Shown in pieces: positions 10,751-19,324 of a stretch of 64,000 bases of DNA. Source of the stretch: Prauserella aidingensis (lineage in GTDB: Bacteria > Actinomycetota > Actinomycetes > Mycobacteriales > Pseudonocardiaceae); assembly GCF_024171865.1 (NCBI RefSeq), contig NZ_JAMTCN010000001.1, forward strand, positions 1 to 64,000, read 5' to 3'. Under the pieces are notes generated by a model, which saw only the letters and a list, made by a program, of their open reading frames with translations, had not been told where the DNA came from and did no database searches. Position 1 is the first letter of the stretch. Each line of letters starts with the position of its first letter. The translations under genes were made by a program, and so were the position numbers.

Positions 10751-11203
10751 TCAGCCGGCGTTGCGCAGGGCGTCCAGTGCCCGCTCGGCGTGCACCGCCA
10801 TGCGCAGCTCACTCTTGACGACCCCGAGTACTCGGCGGTCGGTGCCGATCACGAACGTGTGCCGTTTGGTGGCGAGCGGTCCGAACGCGCGCCGTACCCC
10901 GAACTGCCGGGCGACCGCGCCGTCGGCGTCCGACAACAGTGGAAAACCCATGTCGTGCGTGGTGGCGAACGTCTGCTGCTTGTCCACCGGGTCCGGGCTG
11001 ATGCCGACCCGGTGCGCTCCGAGCTCGGCGAACTCGGCCGCGTGGTCACGGAAGTGGCACGCCTCGGCGGTGCACCCGGGGGTCATCGCGGCGGGGTAGA
11101 AGAACAGCACGACCGGGCCGCTCTCGAGAAACCCGGTCAGGGACCGCGGGGTATCGCTCTGGTCGGGCAGGGTGAAGTCCGGGGCGTACTCGCCGTTGTT
11201 CAT
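10751..11203 (-). CDS. bcp: Thioredoxin-dependent peroxiredoxin, Bcp/PrxQ type
   Basis: 150 residues, the usual Bcp length. The peroxidatic site is PAAMTPGCTAEACHFRD, with the peroxidatic Cys after PG and a second Cys four residues later as in two-Cys Bcp proteins. It reduces hydroperoxides with thioredoxin in the cytoplasm. Its ATG overlaps the stop of the upstream PAS-GGDEF-EAL gene (ATGA), and there is no separate Shine-Dalgarno site, so translation is probably coupled. Confidence 0.92.
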   Translation of the reverse strand: MNNGEYAPDFTLPDQSDTPRSLTGFLESGPVVLFFYPAAMTPGCTAEACHFRDHAAEFAELGAHRVGISPDPVDKQQTFATTHDMGFPLLSDADGAVARQFGVRRAFGPLATKRHTFVIGTDRRVLGVVKSELRMAVHAERALDALRNAG

Positions 11204-13074
11204 GCAGGGGAGTATCGCTGGTCGAGTACGGCCGCGATCTCGGGGCCCGAGGCGCTGCCGCCGTAATGGTCGCCGCGGCCCGCGAAGATACCGACGTCCC
11301 GGAGCCGCTGGGCGTGTGCGGCATCGCGGACGCCGTCCGCGCCCACCCGTTTGATGCCGAGCTCCCGGGCGCGTTCGAGCAGCGCGTACAGGTGCGCCCG
11401 CGCGTTGTCGGCCTCCGTGGTGCCCTCGGTGGCGAGGCCGTCCACCAGCGGACCGGACAGGATCGCGAACCCCACGGGCAGCCTGTGCGTGTGCACCAGT
11501 TCGAGGTCCGAGGCGCCGGACACGGCGAGCGTGATCTTCACGTCGAGATCGGACAGGACGGACAGCGTGTCCACCACTTCGCCACGCGGGTCGAAGAGCG
11601 CGAGGCTGTCGGTGCAGATCCGCAGCTTGTGGTGCGGCAGCCCGGTCCGCTCGAACTCGTCGCGGATGATCCGCACCAGGTTCGGGTCGACGGCCAGTCG
11701 GGTCGGCAGCCGCACGCACAGGTCGGGTGCGGTGGGGAAGTCGCGGTACCACGCCGCCGCGTCCGACATCGACTCGGTCAGCAGCAGGGTCCCGAGCCTC
11801 GGGGTCATGCCGGTGGTGTCGGCGAGCGGGAAGAAATCGGCACCGGTCAACGTGCCGTGCTCGGGGTGGTTCCAGCGCAGGACGGCGTTCACCACGGCGA
11901 TCTCGTCGCTGCCGTCCAGTTTGACCGTGGGCTGGTACTCGACCTCGAACTCGCCGTTCTCGATCCCGCCGCCGATACCGGCCCCGATGCCGTAGCGCTT
12001 GCGGTCGCCCGAATCGAGCTCGGGCTCGAACAGCATCCACTGCGCACGCCCGGCCTCCTTGGCGCGGTGCAGCGTGATCTCCGCGGCTCGCTGGACGTCC
12101 TCGGTCGTGCCGGTGCCCGCGTCCTGGACGACGATGCCCGCGCTGATGCTCACCGCCACGCCCCGGTCGCCGATGTAGACCGGTTCGGCCAGCTCGGCCA
12201 TGGCGGATTCGACCAGCTCGATCACCGCGGTGGCGGTGACGCCACCGCGCTGGAGCACGCCGAAGCCGTCGCCGGAGAGCCGGGCGACGACGGTGTCCGG
12301 TCCGCGGAAGACGTCCTCCAGCTTGCGCGCGGCGTAGCGCAGCACCTCGTCCGCGGCGCCGGGGCCGAGTCCGTCGTTGACGACCTTGAAGCCGTCGACG
12401 TCCAGGAAGACGATCGCGATGCGGTCGGAGTCCGGCGAGCCGAGCCACGTCTCGAGTGTCGTGTGGAAGCTGCGTGCGTTGGGCAGGCCGGTCAGCTGAT
12501 CGTGGGTGTTCTGCTTGCGCAGCGCCTCGCGCAGCAACTGCAGTTCGTTGATGTTCTCGGCGAGCAACACCGGGTGCAGCCGCTCGCCCTCGCCGCTCGG
12601 CAGTGCCGTGACGGTCACGTTCGTCAGCGCGGAGCTCTCCTCGGCAGGCCCGAGGTTCACCTGCTCGCGCTGGCGGGGACGGCCGTCCTCGGCGAGGTCG
12701 GACAGTGCGGTGCGCAGGGCGGCCACGTCACGCTCGCCGGTGCCGAGGCCGGTCAACGTCAGGCCGACGAGCTCGTCGAGTGTCGTGTCGAGCAGGTCGA
12801 GCATGGCCGGGTTCGCGTCGAGGACGGCGCCGTCGGGATCGGCGAGCACGACACCGCACGGTGAGGCGGCGTAGAGGGCGGCGAACCGCTCCACCGCGGA
12901 GTCGTGCCGGGTGTGGCAGTGGGCCGTCGCGGCATCGGCGGCCTCCCGGACCGCCGACGCGACGGCGCGCTCGAGCTCGGCCGTGGGCACGTCGGACCCG
13001 GCCGCGTCGGCGATCTCGGCGGCCCATCGGCGGGCGATGTGGGACAACCCTGGTGCGTCACCAGGCTCGGGCAC
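11200..13074 (-). CDS. PAS-GGDEF-EAL protein with degenerate catalytic motifs
   Basis: 624 residues. N-terminal helical segment (1-60), PAS domain (about 62-180), GGDEF domain (about 190-350), EAL domain (about 363-620). The GGDEF signature is replaced by SGDGF (267-271), and the EAL signature by NAV (396-398, NAVLRWNHPE). Other EAL metal and catalytic residues also appear lost: CVRLPTRL in place of the N-containing strand, CTDS in place of the E-containing motif, VSGASD in place of DDFG. It is therefore probably a c-di-GMP-binding or protein-interaction module rather than an active cyclase or phosphodiesterase. GTG 13074 is chosen because GAGAGG lies six bases upstream. Confidence 0.85.
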   Translation of the reverse strand: MPEPGDAPGLSHIARRWAAEIADAAGSDVPTAELERAVASAVREAADAATAHCHTRHDSAVERFAALYAASPCGVVLADPDGAVLDANPAMLDLLDTTLDELVGLTLTGLGTGERDVAALRTALSDLAEDGRPRQREQVNLGPAEESSALTNVTVTALPSGEGERLHPVLLAENINELQLLREALRKQNTHDQLTGLPNARSFHTTLETWLGSPDSDRIAIVFLDVDGFKVVNDGLGPGAADEVLRYAARKLEDVFRGPDTVVARLSGDGFGVLQRGGVTATAVIELVESAMAELAEPVYIGDRGVAVSISAGIVVQDAGTGTTEDVQRAAEITLHRAKEAGRAQWMLFEPELDSGDRKRYGIGAGIGGGIENGEFEVEYQPTVKLDGSDEIAVVNAVLRWNHPEHGTLTGADFFPLADTTGMTPRLGTLLLTESMSDAAAWYRDFPTAPDLCVRLPTRLAVDPNLVRIIRDEFERTGLPHHKLRICTDSLALFDPRGEVVDTLSVLSDLDVKITLAVSGASDLELVHTHRLPVGFAILSGPLVDGLATEGTTEADNARAHLYALLERARELGIKRVGADGVRDAAHAQRLRDVGIFAGRGDHYGGSASGPEIAAVLDQRYSPA

Positions 13075-13324
13075 CGTGCACCTCTCTCGACGGATGGCAC
13101 AGCCGTGCGGTTCAGCTGCCCCGACTGAGCTGGGGCACGGCTTCGACAAGTCGAAGGCCGGCTCGCCCGTCAGCCACCCAGTGGAGCTTCCGGAATACGG
13201 AGCACCGCAGAGTGTGCGTCGGCGGTCGAGTCGGCCGTCGGATATGCAACATCATCATGCCAACCACGCTCTGTCCACCGACTGTACGGGTGGTTCTACG
13301 GGGAGTAGGCGTCACGCTGTGTAG

Positions 13325-14806
13325 TTAGACCGGCTGGAGGTGCACGGGGAGGCCGTCGACCGGTACGGGCAGCGAGACGTAGTCCCATCGGGCCTCGTAG
13401 TCGCTCGGCACCGTGATCCGGTAGGCGCGGACGAGTTCGTGCAGCAGCGCCTTCGTCTCGTACATGCCGAAGTGCAGTCCGATGCACTTGTGCGCGCCGC
13501 CGCCGAAGGGCATCCACGCGAACCGGTGCGACTTGTCCTCGCGGCGGTCGGCGGCGAACCGCTCGGGGTCGAACCGGTGCGGATCGGTCCAGCACGTCGG
13601 GTCGAAGTGGTTCACCGCGGGTGCGACGCCGACCAGTGTGCCCTCCGGGATGTAGTGCCCGAGCACCTCGGTGTCCTTGACGGTGGCACGGGACAGGCTC
13701 GGGACCGGCGCCACGAGCCGCAGCGCCTCCTTGACGACGAGCTCCAGCGACGTCAGCGAGTCGAGGGCCGCCATGTCCGGTGGGTCGTCGCCGAGAGCGA
13801 GCGACTCGGCGCGGACGCGCTCCTGCCACTCGGGGTGCTTCGCGAGGTAGCACGCCGCGGCCGTCGAGGTGATCGTCGTCGTGTCGTGCGCCGCCATCAT
13901 GAGGAACACCATGTGGTTGACGACGTCGGTGTCGGTGAACCGTTCGCCGTCCGGTGTCGTGGCGTGGCAGAGTGCGGAGAACAGGTCGTCACCGTCGCTC
14001 ACGCGCTTGGCGGGAAGGTTGTCGGCGAAGTAGCGCTCGAGCCGCTTCCTGCCTTCGAGGCCGGCGCGCCATCGGCCGCCCGGGACCGGGTAGCGCACCA
14101 GCGCCGTGCCCGCACGCACGCACGCCACGAAGGCGCGGTTGGTCTCGCGGGCCTCGTCGTCGCTGCGCATGTCCATGAAGACGCGGGTCGCGACGTCCAG
14201 GGTGAGCTGCTTGAGCGCCCAGTACAGCCGCGGCGACGACGGCCACGCGCGGACCCCCTCGCGGAGGGCAGGCCCCATGCTCGCGACGTAGCCTGCGAGC
14301 CGGTCGCGGGTGAAGGCCTCCTGCATGATCCGCCGGTGCATGCGGTGCTCGTCGAAGTCGAGCAGCATGAGTCCACGGTGGAAGAACTTGTCGATGAAGA
14401 AGCGCCAACCCTCCTGGGAGAACGCCTTGTCGCGGTTGACGAGCGCGGCCTGTGTCGCGTCGGCGCCTGTGAGGGTGACGATCCGCCTGCCGAACGCGCC
14501 GGTCCACGACACGGGCCCGTAGCGTTCGAACCGGTGGAGTCCGAACCGGACGCCGAACCGCATCTGTGTGAGCGCGTTGCCCACGAGCGGCGGTCCCGCG
14601 TCGCCGAGCACGGGTGCGAGTCCGCTGCCCTCGGGTGGCTCGGCGAGCTCCCGTGCCGGCCACCGCTGCTGCAGCAGGCGGTCGTCGACGCGCCCGGGCA
14701 GCGGCCACGCGGTGAGCGGCGGCATGCGTTCCCGGAGGAGCGTGCTGACTCGGTCGATCGCGGCGCTGGTCGCGCCGCGGGCGGCGTTGACTGGCGTGAC
14801 GGCCAT
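13325..14806 (-). CDS. Cytochrome P450
   Basis: 493 residues. I-helix oxygen-binding motif A-A-H-D-T-T (305-310), K-helix ExxR at 360-363 (EALR), and heme loop FGGGAHKCIG with the thiolate ligand Cys441. No membrane anchor, so a soluble bacterial P450. It lies 139 bases downstream of a flavin monooxygenase on the same strand; both are likely to oxidise the same or related substrates. The ATG at 14806 has GGAG about eleven bases upstream. No ferredoxin or reductase gene is adjacent. Confidence 0.92.
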   Translation of the reverse strand: MAVTPVNAARGATSAAIDRVSTLLRERMPPLTAWPLPGRVDDRLLQQRWPARELAEPPEGSGLAPVLGDAGPPLVGNALTQMRFGVRFGLHRFERYGPVSWTGAFGRRIVTLTGADATQAALVNRDKAFSQEGWRFFIDKFFHRGLMLLDFDEHRMHRRIMQEAFTRDRLAGYVASMGPALREGVRAWPSSPRLYWALKQLTLDVATRVFMDMRSDDEARETNRAFVACVRAGTALVRYPVPGGRWRAGLEGRKRLERYFADNLPAKRVSDGDDLFSALCHATTPDGERFTDTDVVNHMVFLMMAAHDTTTITSTAAACYLAKHPEWQERVRAESLALGDDPPDMAALDSLTSLELVVKEALRLVAPVPSLSRATVKDTEVLGHYIPEGTLVGVAPAVNHFDPTCWTDPHRFDPERFAADRREDKSHRFAWMPFGGGAHKCIGLHFGMYETKALLHELVRAYRITVPSDYEARWDYVSLPVPVDGLPVHLQPV

Positions 14807-14945
14807 GGCGGCACCATCTCCTCGTCGAGACCCGCATCCACGGTGCCGCACCTGTTGGCACTGCGACAAGGGCGTTCCCCCGGTCGCAGGGACAGCCCCC
14901 TGGGGCATGGTCGGTGGGGCGTGGCGGTGTCGGTCCGCCGCGGGG

Positions 14946-16472
14946 TCACTCGGCCGTGGCCGAGCCGATGCGGAAGTCGGCGAGCTTCACCCGGCGGGTC
15001 CGCCTGCGGTACTCCCGGGTACGTCCGGGCCAGTTCGACACGACACGGCCTCCCGCGGCCCGGTACCAGCTCCGGCAGCGGGTCCACACCGACCGCGCGA
15101 GCCTGCCCTGCACCATGGCGTCCCAGGCGCGCTCGGCCTCCGGCTTCACGTCGAGGTAGCGGCCGGGGCGCGCGCGGAGCCTGCTCACGGCGTCGCGGAT
15201 GTAGCGCGCCTGGCTCTCCAGCATGTGGACGATCGAGCCGCCGCCGAGGTTCGTGTTCGGGCCGTACATGAGAAACATGTTGGGAAAGCCGGGCACCGTG
15301 ATACCGAGGTGCGCGCGGGCGCCGTCGCTCCAGACGTCGGTGAGGGGGCGGTGGCCGAGCCCGTGGATCTTCATCGGGGCGAGCAGGTCCTGTGCGGCGA
15401 ACCCGGTGCCGTAGATGAGGACGTCGGCCTCGTGGAGCGTGCCGTCGGCCGTGCGCACGCCCTCGGGCACGATCTCGGCGACCTCGTCGGTCACGAGGTC
15501 CACGGTCGAGTCCGTGAGCGCGGGCAGGTAGTCGTTGCTGAACAGGATCCGTTTGCAGCCGAGCGCGTAATCCGGTGTGAGCTGCTCGCGCAGCCGCGGG
15601 TCGGCGACCGTCTCCCGCAGATGTCTGGCCGCCTGCGCGGCGAACAGCGGGGTGAAGATGCGCCACCGTGACAGGCACTCCTGCGCGAACTCGGCGTAGA
15701 GCCAGAACCCGAGCCGGTCGAGCTTCTGCAGCGCGGGGACGGCCCGCAGCGGCAAGTGGTACCAGCGGTCGTAGGCGTGATCGCGTTTGGGCAGGATGTA
15801 CTGCGCGGAACGCTGGAACACGGTCAGCCGTCCCACCTGCGGCCGGATCTCCGGCACGAACTGGATCGCACTCGCGCCGGTGCCGATCACGGCGACGCGC
15901 TTGCCGGTCAGGTCGCAGTCGTGGTCCCACTCGGCGGAATGGAACGCCGTTCCCCGGAACGTCTCCCTGCCGGGGATGTCCGGGTAGGACGGCCGGGACA
16001 GTTGGCCGACGGCCGGGATGAACGCGGTGGTCTCGTACTCCTCGCCGCCGGTGGTGCGCACCAGCCAGCGCGCGTTCGTCTCGTCGAACTCGGCCGAGGC
16101 GACCTCCCTGCCGAAGCGGATCCGGTCGGTCACGCCGTACTCGCGGGCCACCCGCTGCAAGTAGGCCAGGATGTCGGGCTGGCGGGCGTAGCGGCGCGGC
16201 CACCGGGTGACGCCGGCGAACGAGAACGAGTAGAGCGGCGAGGGCACGTCGCAGCCCGCGCCCGGGTAGCTGTTCTCCCGCCACACCCCGCCGACGTCGG
16301 CCGCCCGCTCCAACACGACGACGTCGTCGATGCCGTGGCGCCGCAGTTCGATCGCCATGGCGATGCCGCCGAAACCGGCTCCGACGATCAGCGCGGTGCT
16401 GCGCATGGTCGGGGCCGGCGCCGTTCCGGTGGGCGCTGTTCGGGTGGACATCGTCCGGGCGGGAGTGGTCAT
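14946..16472 (-). CDS. Flavin-containing (Baeyer-Villiger type) monooxygenase
   Basis: 508 residues. FAD Rossmann motif GAGFGG near residue 31, NADPH motif GTGASA near 197, and the Baeyer-Villiger fingerprint FxGxxxHxxxW at 172-182 (FRGTAFHSAEW). Such enzymes insert oxygen beside a ketone carbonyl to give an ester or lactone. The start at 16472 lacks a clear ribosome-binding site; in-frame starts at 16451 and 16406 (MRSTALIV) are possible. It is divergent from an AraC-type regulator, separated by 72 bases with direct repeats that look like that regulator's sites. Confidence 0.9.
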   Translation of the reverse strand: MTTPARTMSTRTAPTGTAPAPTMRSTALIVGAGFGGIAMAIELRRHGIDDVVVLERAADVGGVWRENSYPGAGCDVPSPLYSFSFAGVTRWPRRYARQPDILAYLQRVAREYGVTDRIRFGREVASAEFDETNARWLVRTTGGEEYETTAFIPAVGQLSRPSYPDIPGRETFRGTAFHSAEWDHDCDLTGKRVAVIGTGASAIQFVPEIRPQVGRLTVFQRSAQYILPKRDHAYDRWYHLPLRAVPALQKLDRLGFWLYAEFAQECLSRWRIFTPLFAAQAARHLRETVADPRLREQLTPDYALGCKRILFSNDYLPALTDSTVDLVTDEVAEIVPEGVRTADGTLHEADVLIYGTGFAAQDLLAPMKIHGLGHRPLTDVWSDGARAHLGITVPGFPNMFLMYGPNTNLGGGSIVHMLESQARYIRDAVSRLRARPGRYLDVKPEAERAWDAMVQGRLARSVWTRCRSWYRAAGGRVVSNWPGRTREYRRRTRRVKLADFRIGSATAE

Positions 16473-16516
16473 GGCTGCAGCGTAGGAAGCCGTCCCGGGC
16501 CCGCCCACCGCCGCGG

Positions 16517-16544
16517 CGGACACAATGTTGATATTTTCGGACAC
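16517..16544. promoter_or_regulatory. Direct-repeat operator candidate in the AraC/monooxygenase intergenic region
   Basis: The heptamer CGGACAC occurs at 16517-16523 and again at 16538-16544, exactly 21 bases apart (two helical turns), the usual spacing of half-sites for AraC-family dimers. The second copy ends directly before the regulator's GTG start. The intervening 14 bases are AT-rich. Confidence 0.6.
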
Positions 16545-17582
16545 GTGGCCGCCTGGGATTTTCCTCGCGGCGTGGCGAGCGCCGCGCTGCTGGCCGGGTT
16601 TGCGGAGGAACTCGGCCAGTCGACCGGTGACGTCCTGACGGGGACGAACCTGGCCCCGGAGACGCTGCGCGACGCGCAGGCGAGCGTCACGGCGGAGCAG
16701 GAACTGGCCGTGGTGCGCAACCTGGTCCGCCGGCATCCGGACCGCGATCCCGGCGTGCTGGGAGTGCAGGTGGGCACGCGGTACCACGCGACGTCGTACG
16801 GCATCTGGGGCTACGCGGTGACGAGCTGCGCGACCGTGCGGGACGCGGTCGAGCTGGCCCTGCGGTATGTCGAGCTGACGTACGTCTTCTGCCTGCCGCA
16901 GCTGCACACCGCCGGGCCGCTCGCCGAGCTGCGCTGCCGCGACGACGACGTGCCCGCGGACGTGCGCGCCTTCCTGGTGGCGCGCGACGTGGCCGCGATC
17001 GTGACGCTCGTCCGCGAGCAGGCGGGGTCGGAGCTGCACCCGACGGCGTTGTCGCTGCGCGTGCCGGATCCCGGGGACAGGGCACCGTACCGCGCGGCGC
17101 TGGGGGTCGATCCGGAGTTCGGCGACCGCACCCGGATCACCTTCCCGCATGCGGTGCTGGACCGGCCGATGCCACAGGCCAGCGAACACACCCTGGCGTG
17201 GTGCGAGCGGCAGTGCCGCGAGGTGCTCGACGCGCAGCGCCGCGGCACCGGGGTGGTCACCCGGGTGCGCCGCGCGCTCGCCGACACCGGTCCCGGTGCG
17301 GGTATGACGCGGATCGCCGCCGCGCTGTCGATGACCGAGCGCACGCTGCGCCGCAGGCTCGCCGCGGAAGGCGTGAACTACCGCGACCTGGTCGACGAGG
17401 TGCGGCGCGGGCAGGCCGAGGAGCTGCTCGCTGACGAGACGCTGACGGTCGAGCAGATCGCGCACCGGCTCGGTTACAGCGAGCCGTCGAGCTTCCTCCA
17501 CGCGTTCGCGCGGTGGCACGGCATGCCGCCACGCGAGTTCAGGCGCCGAACCGGATCCGCGCGTCCGACAGGTGCGCGCTGA
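16545..17582 (+). CDS. AraC-family transcriptional regulator with arabinose-binding-like N-terminal domain
   Basis: 345 residues. An N-terminal ligand domain of the AraC N-terminal type is followed by a C-terminal double HTH: MTRIAAALSMTERTLRRRLA and VEQIAHRLGYSEPSSFLHAF, ending in the family's GMPPREFRRR. It is divergent from the flavin monooxygenase and probably activates it in response to a substrate. GTG 16545 is assumed; GTG 16572 is an alternative. Its last 44 bases overlap the 3' end of the convergent decarboxylase-like gene. Confidence 0.85.
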   Translation: MAAWDFPRGVASAALLAGFAEELGQSTGDVLTGTNLAPETLRDAQASVTAEQELAVVRNLVRRHPDRDPGVLGVQVGTRYHATSYGIWGYAVTSCATVRDAVELALRYVELTYVFCLPQLHTAGPLAELRCRDDDVPADVRAFLVARDVAAIVTLVREQAGSELHPTALSLRVPDPGDRAPYRAALGVDPEFGDRTRITFPHAVLDRPMPQASEHTLAWCERQCREVLDAQRRGTGVVTRVRRALADTGPGAGMTRIAAALSMTERTLRRRLAAEGVNYRDLVDEVRRGQAEELLADETLTVEQIAHRLGYSEPSSFLHAFARWHGMPPREFRRRTGSARPTGAR

Positions 17583-18237
17583 ACACCGGGGTGCGGCCCG
17601 CGAGGTAGCCGAGCGGGCCACGCGGGTTGACGTTCCAGGCCGCCGCGGCGGCGCCCGGTGCCGCCGTCGACCGTACGGCGCTGGTCAGCGGGCCGCCGGT
17701 CGACTCCTGGCGGATCGCGAACGACGCGGGCAGTCGGGCGGGCAGGCTCGGGCGCGGGGTGAAGGCGGCCGTGGCGATCCAGTCTCCGCCGCCCGGTGCG
17801 TCCTCACCGCCGGTGCTCGCGGTGGCGGTGAAGCTGCGGCCCCCGGTGAAGCGCAGGTCGGCGAGCTCCTTCGGGATCGCCCACAGCGCGCGGCCACCCG
17901 CCAGCGACGCGGGGCTGTCCACCCAGATCTCGGTGATGGTGGCGGTCGGGGTGAGGCCGCCGCGGACGACGACGGCGCTGAGCAGCTCGTGGTACGACAG
18001 CTGCCCGGACGGCAGGTAGTCGAACCACGCGGTGGCCACCAGTGCCGCGCCGCCGAGCGTGACGGGGCGTTCCGTGGCGGGCAGTCGCGGCAGGTCGGCG
18101 ACCGGGACCGACCACAACGACAGGTAGGCGTTCGCCGTGAGGCGCCACGGTGGGGGCGGGTACTCGGCCGCGGCGTCCGGCGCCGTGTCCGGAGTGGCTG
18201 CCGGGGTGGGGGAGTGGGAGGGCTGCGGCGAGGTCAT
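17539..18237 (-). CDS. Acetoacetate decarboxylase family protein
   Basis: 232 residues. The core LSYHELLSAVVV, ITEIWVDSPASLAGGRALW and AIPKELADLRF matches the acetoacetate decarboxylase fold; the lysine in IPKELA is in the place of the Schiff-base lysine. The N-terminal 25 residues are Pro/Ala-rich and unlike the family. Real substrate is uncertain, since many members act on other beta-keto acids. Its ATG overlaps the stop of the upstream crotonase gene by one base (TGATG), so the two are one operon. Confidence 0.75.
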   Translation of the reverse strand: MTSPQPSHSPTPAATPDTAPDAAAEYPPPPWRLTANAYLSLWSVPVADLPRLPATERPVTLGGAALVATAWFDYLPSGQLSYHELLSAVVVRGGLTPTATITEIWVDSPASLAGGRALWAIPKELADLRFTGGRSFTATASTGGEDAPGGGDWIATAAFTPRPSLPARLPASFAIRQESTGGPLTSAVRSTAAPGAAAAAWNVNPRGPLGYLAGRTPVFSAHLSDARIRFGA

Positions 18238-19085
18238 CAGCGGCTCCAGGGGAGGAAGTCGGGCAGGTCGTGTTCGGGGTCGAGGGTGAACTGCGGCGGG
18301 CGTTTCTGCAGGAACGACAGCACACCTTCGACGGCGTCGGGGTTGTCACCGATGCTTGCGATGAGTGTCGAATCGACCTCGTGCACCGGTGTCGGCGAGT
18401 CGAGGGCCGCCATGCGGTACAGCAGTTGCCGGGTCACCGCGACCGAGACGGGCGCGGTGTCGGCGACGAGGTCGGCCGCGAGCGCGTACGCGGCGTCGAG
18501 CAGGTCGGCGGGTTCGTGCACGCTGTGGACGAGGCCTGCGCGCTCGGCCTCCGCGGCGTCGAACAGCCTGCCGCTGATCATCCAGTCCGTGGCCCGGCCC
18601 ATGCCGACCAGCCGCGGCAGGAACCACGCCGAGGCGCCCTCCGGGTAGATGCCGCGGCGGGTGAAGACGAAGCCGAAGCGGGAGTCGGTGGCGGCGAGCC
18701 GGTAGTCGGCCGACAACGTGATCGTGAGACCGCCGCCGATGGCGTTGCCGTGCAGCGCGGCGATCACCGGCTTGTTCATCGTGAAGATGCGTTTCGAGCA
18801 GCGCCCCGCGGGTTCCTGCCAGGCGGCGTCCGGCCCGGTGTCGGGGTCGAAGTCGAACCCGCCCTGGGAGAGGTCGGCGCCGACGGAGAAGTCCTTTCCC
18901 TCGCCGGTCAGGACGACGACGCGGACCTCGGGATCGCGGTCGGCGTGGTCGAACGCGGCGGCCAGCTCGTCGGCCATCCGGACCGTGTAGCCGTTGCGTG
19001 CCTCGGGGCGGTTCAGCGTGACCGTGGCGATCCTGTCCGCCACGCGGTAGCCGATCTCGGTGAAGTCGGTCGTCGTGTCACCCAC
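18237..19085 (-). CDS. Enoyl-CoA hydratase/isomerase (crotonase) family protein
   Basis: 282 residues. CoA-binding oxyanion elements FSVGADLSQGGF and ALHGNAIGGGLTITLSADYR are intact, and a glutamate is present in RRGIYPEGASAWFLPRL where the second catalytic Glu of hydratases lies. It should act on an unsaturated or branched acyl-CoA in the cytoplasm. GTG start with GGGAG seven bases upstream. It is the first gene of an operon with the decarboxylase-like gene. Confidence 0.88.
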   Translation of the reverse strand: MGDTTTDFTEIGYRVADRIATVTLNRPEARNGYTVRMADELAAAFDHADRDPEVRVVVLTGEGKDFSVGADLSQGGFDFDPDTGPDAAWQEPAGRCSKRIFTMNKPVIAALHGNAIGGGLTITLSADYRLAATDSRFGFVFTRRGIYPEGASAWFLPRLVGMGRATDWMISGRLFDAAEAERAGLVHSVHEPADLLDAAYALAADLVADTAPVSVAVTRQLLYRMAALDSPTPVHEVDSTLIASIGDNPDAVEGVLSFLQKRPPQFTLDPEHDLPDFLPWSR

Positions 19086-19214
19086 GAGGTGTCTCCCGGT
19101 GTCGTCGTCGAAGCTCCGGCGGGCGTGGCGGCGTTCTCCCGCGGTGGTGAGCGGGCGCCGACGTGCCGAAACCTGCCTACGGGGCTTGCTGGCATCTTGT
19201 CAACAAGGTAAAAC

Positions 19215-19232
19215 AATCACGCGTGCTTGATT
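19215..19232. promoter_or_regulatory. Inverted repeat in divergent promoter region
   Basis: AATCA-N8-TGATT lies in an AT-rich patch between the crotonase gene and the divergent TIGR03084-type gene. Its size suits a TetR or GntR dimer; the TetR gene at 22.6 kb at the end of the rightward cluster is a candidate binder. Confidence 0.4.
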
Positions 19233-19324
19233 CTGCGTGTGACACCGGCTTACGGTGCCGTGCGCGACGGCGCGGACGACGCGGCCCGCAGCCGGTGCGG
19301 GAACTGGGACAAGGAGGTACCCGG

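Noticed and set aside
14946-17621. A long minus-strand frame (891 codons) running through the monooxygenase and the antisense of the AraC gene
   Set aside because: Only the part up to 16472 reads as a monooxygenase; the extension is antisense of a well-conserved regulator and Arg/His-rich.
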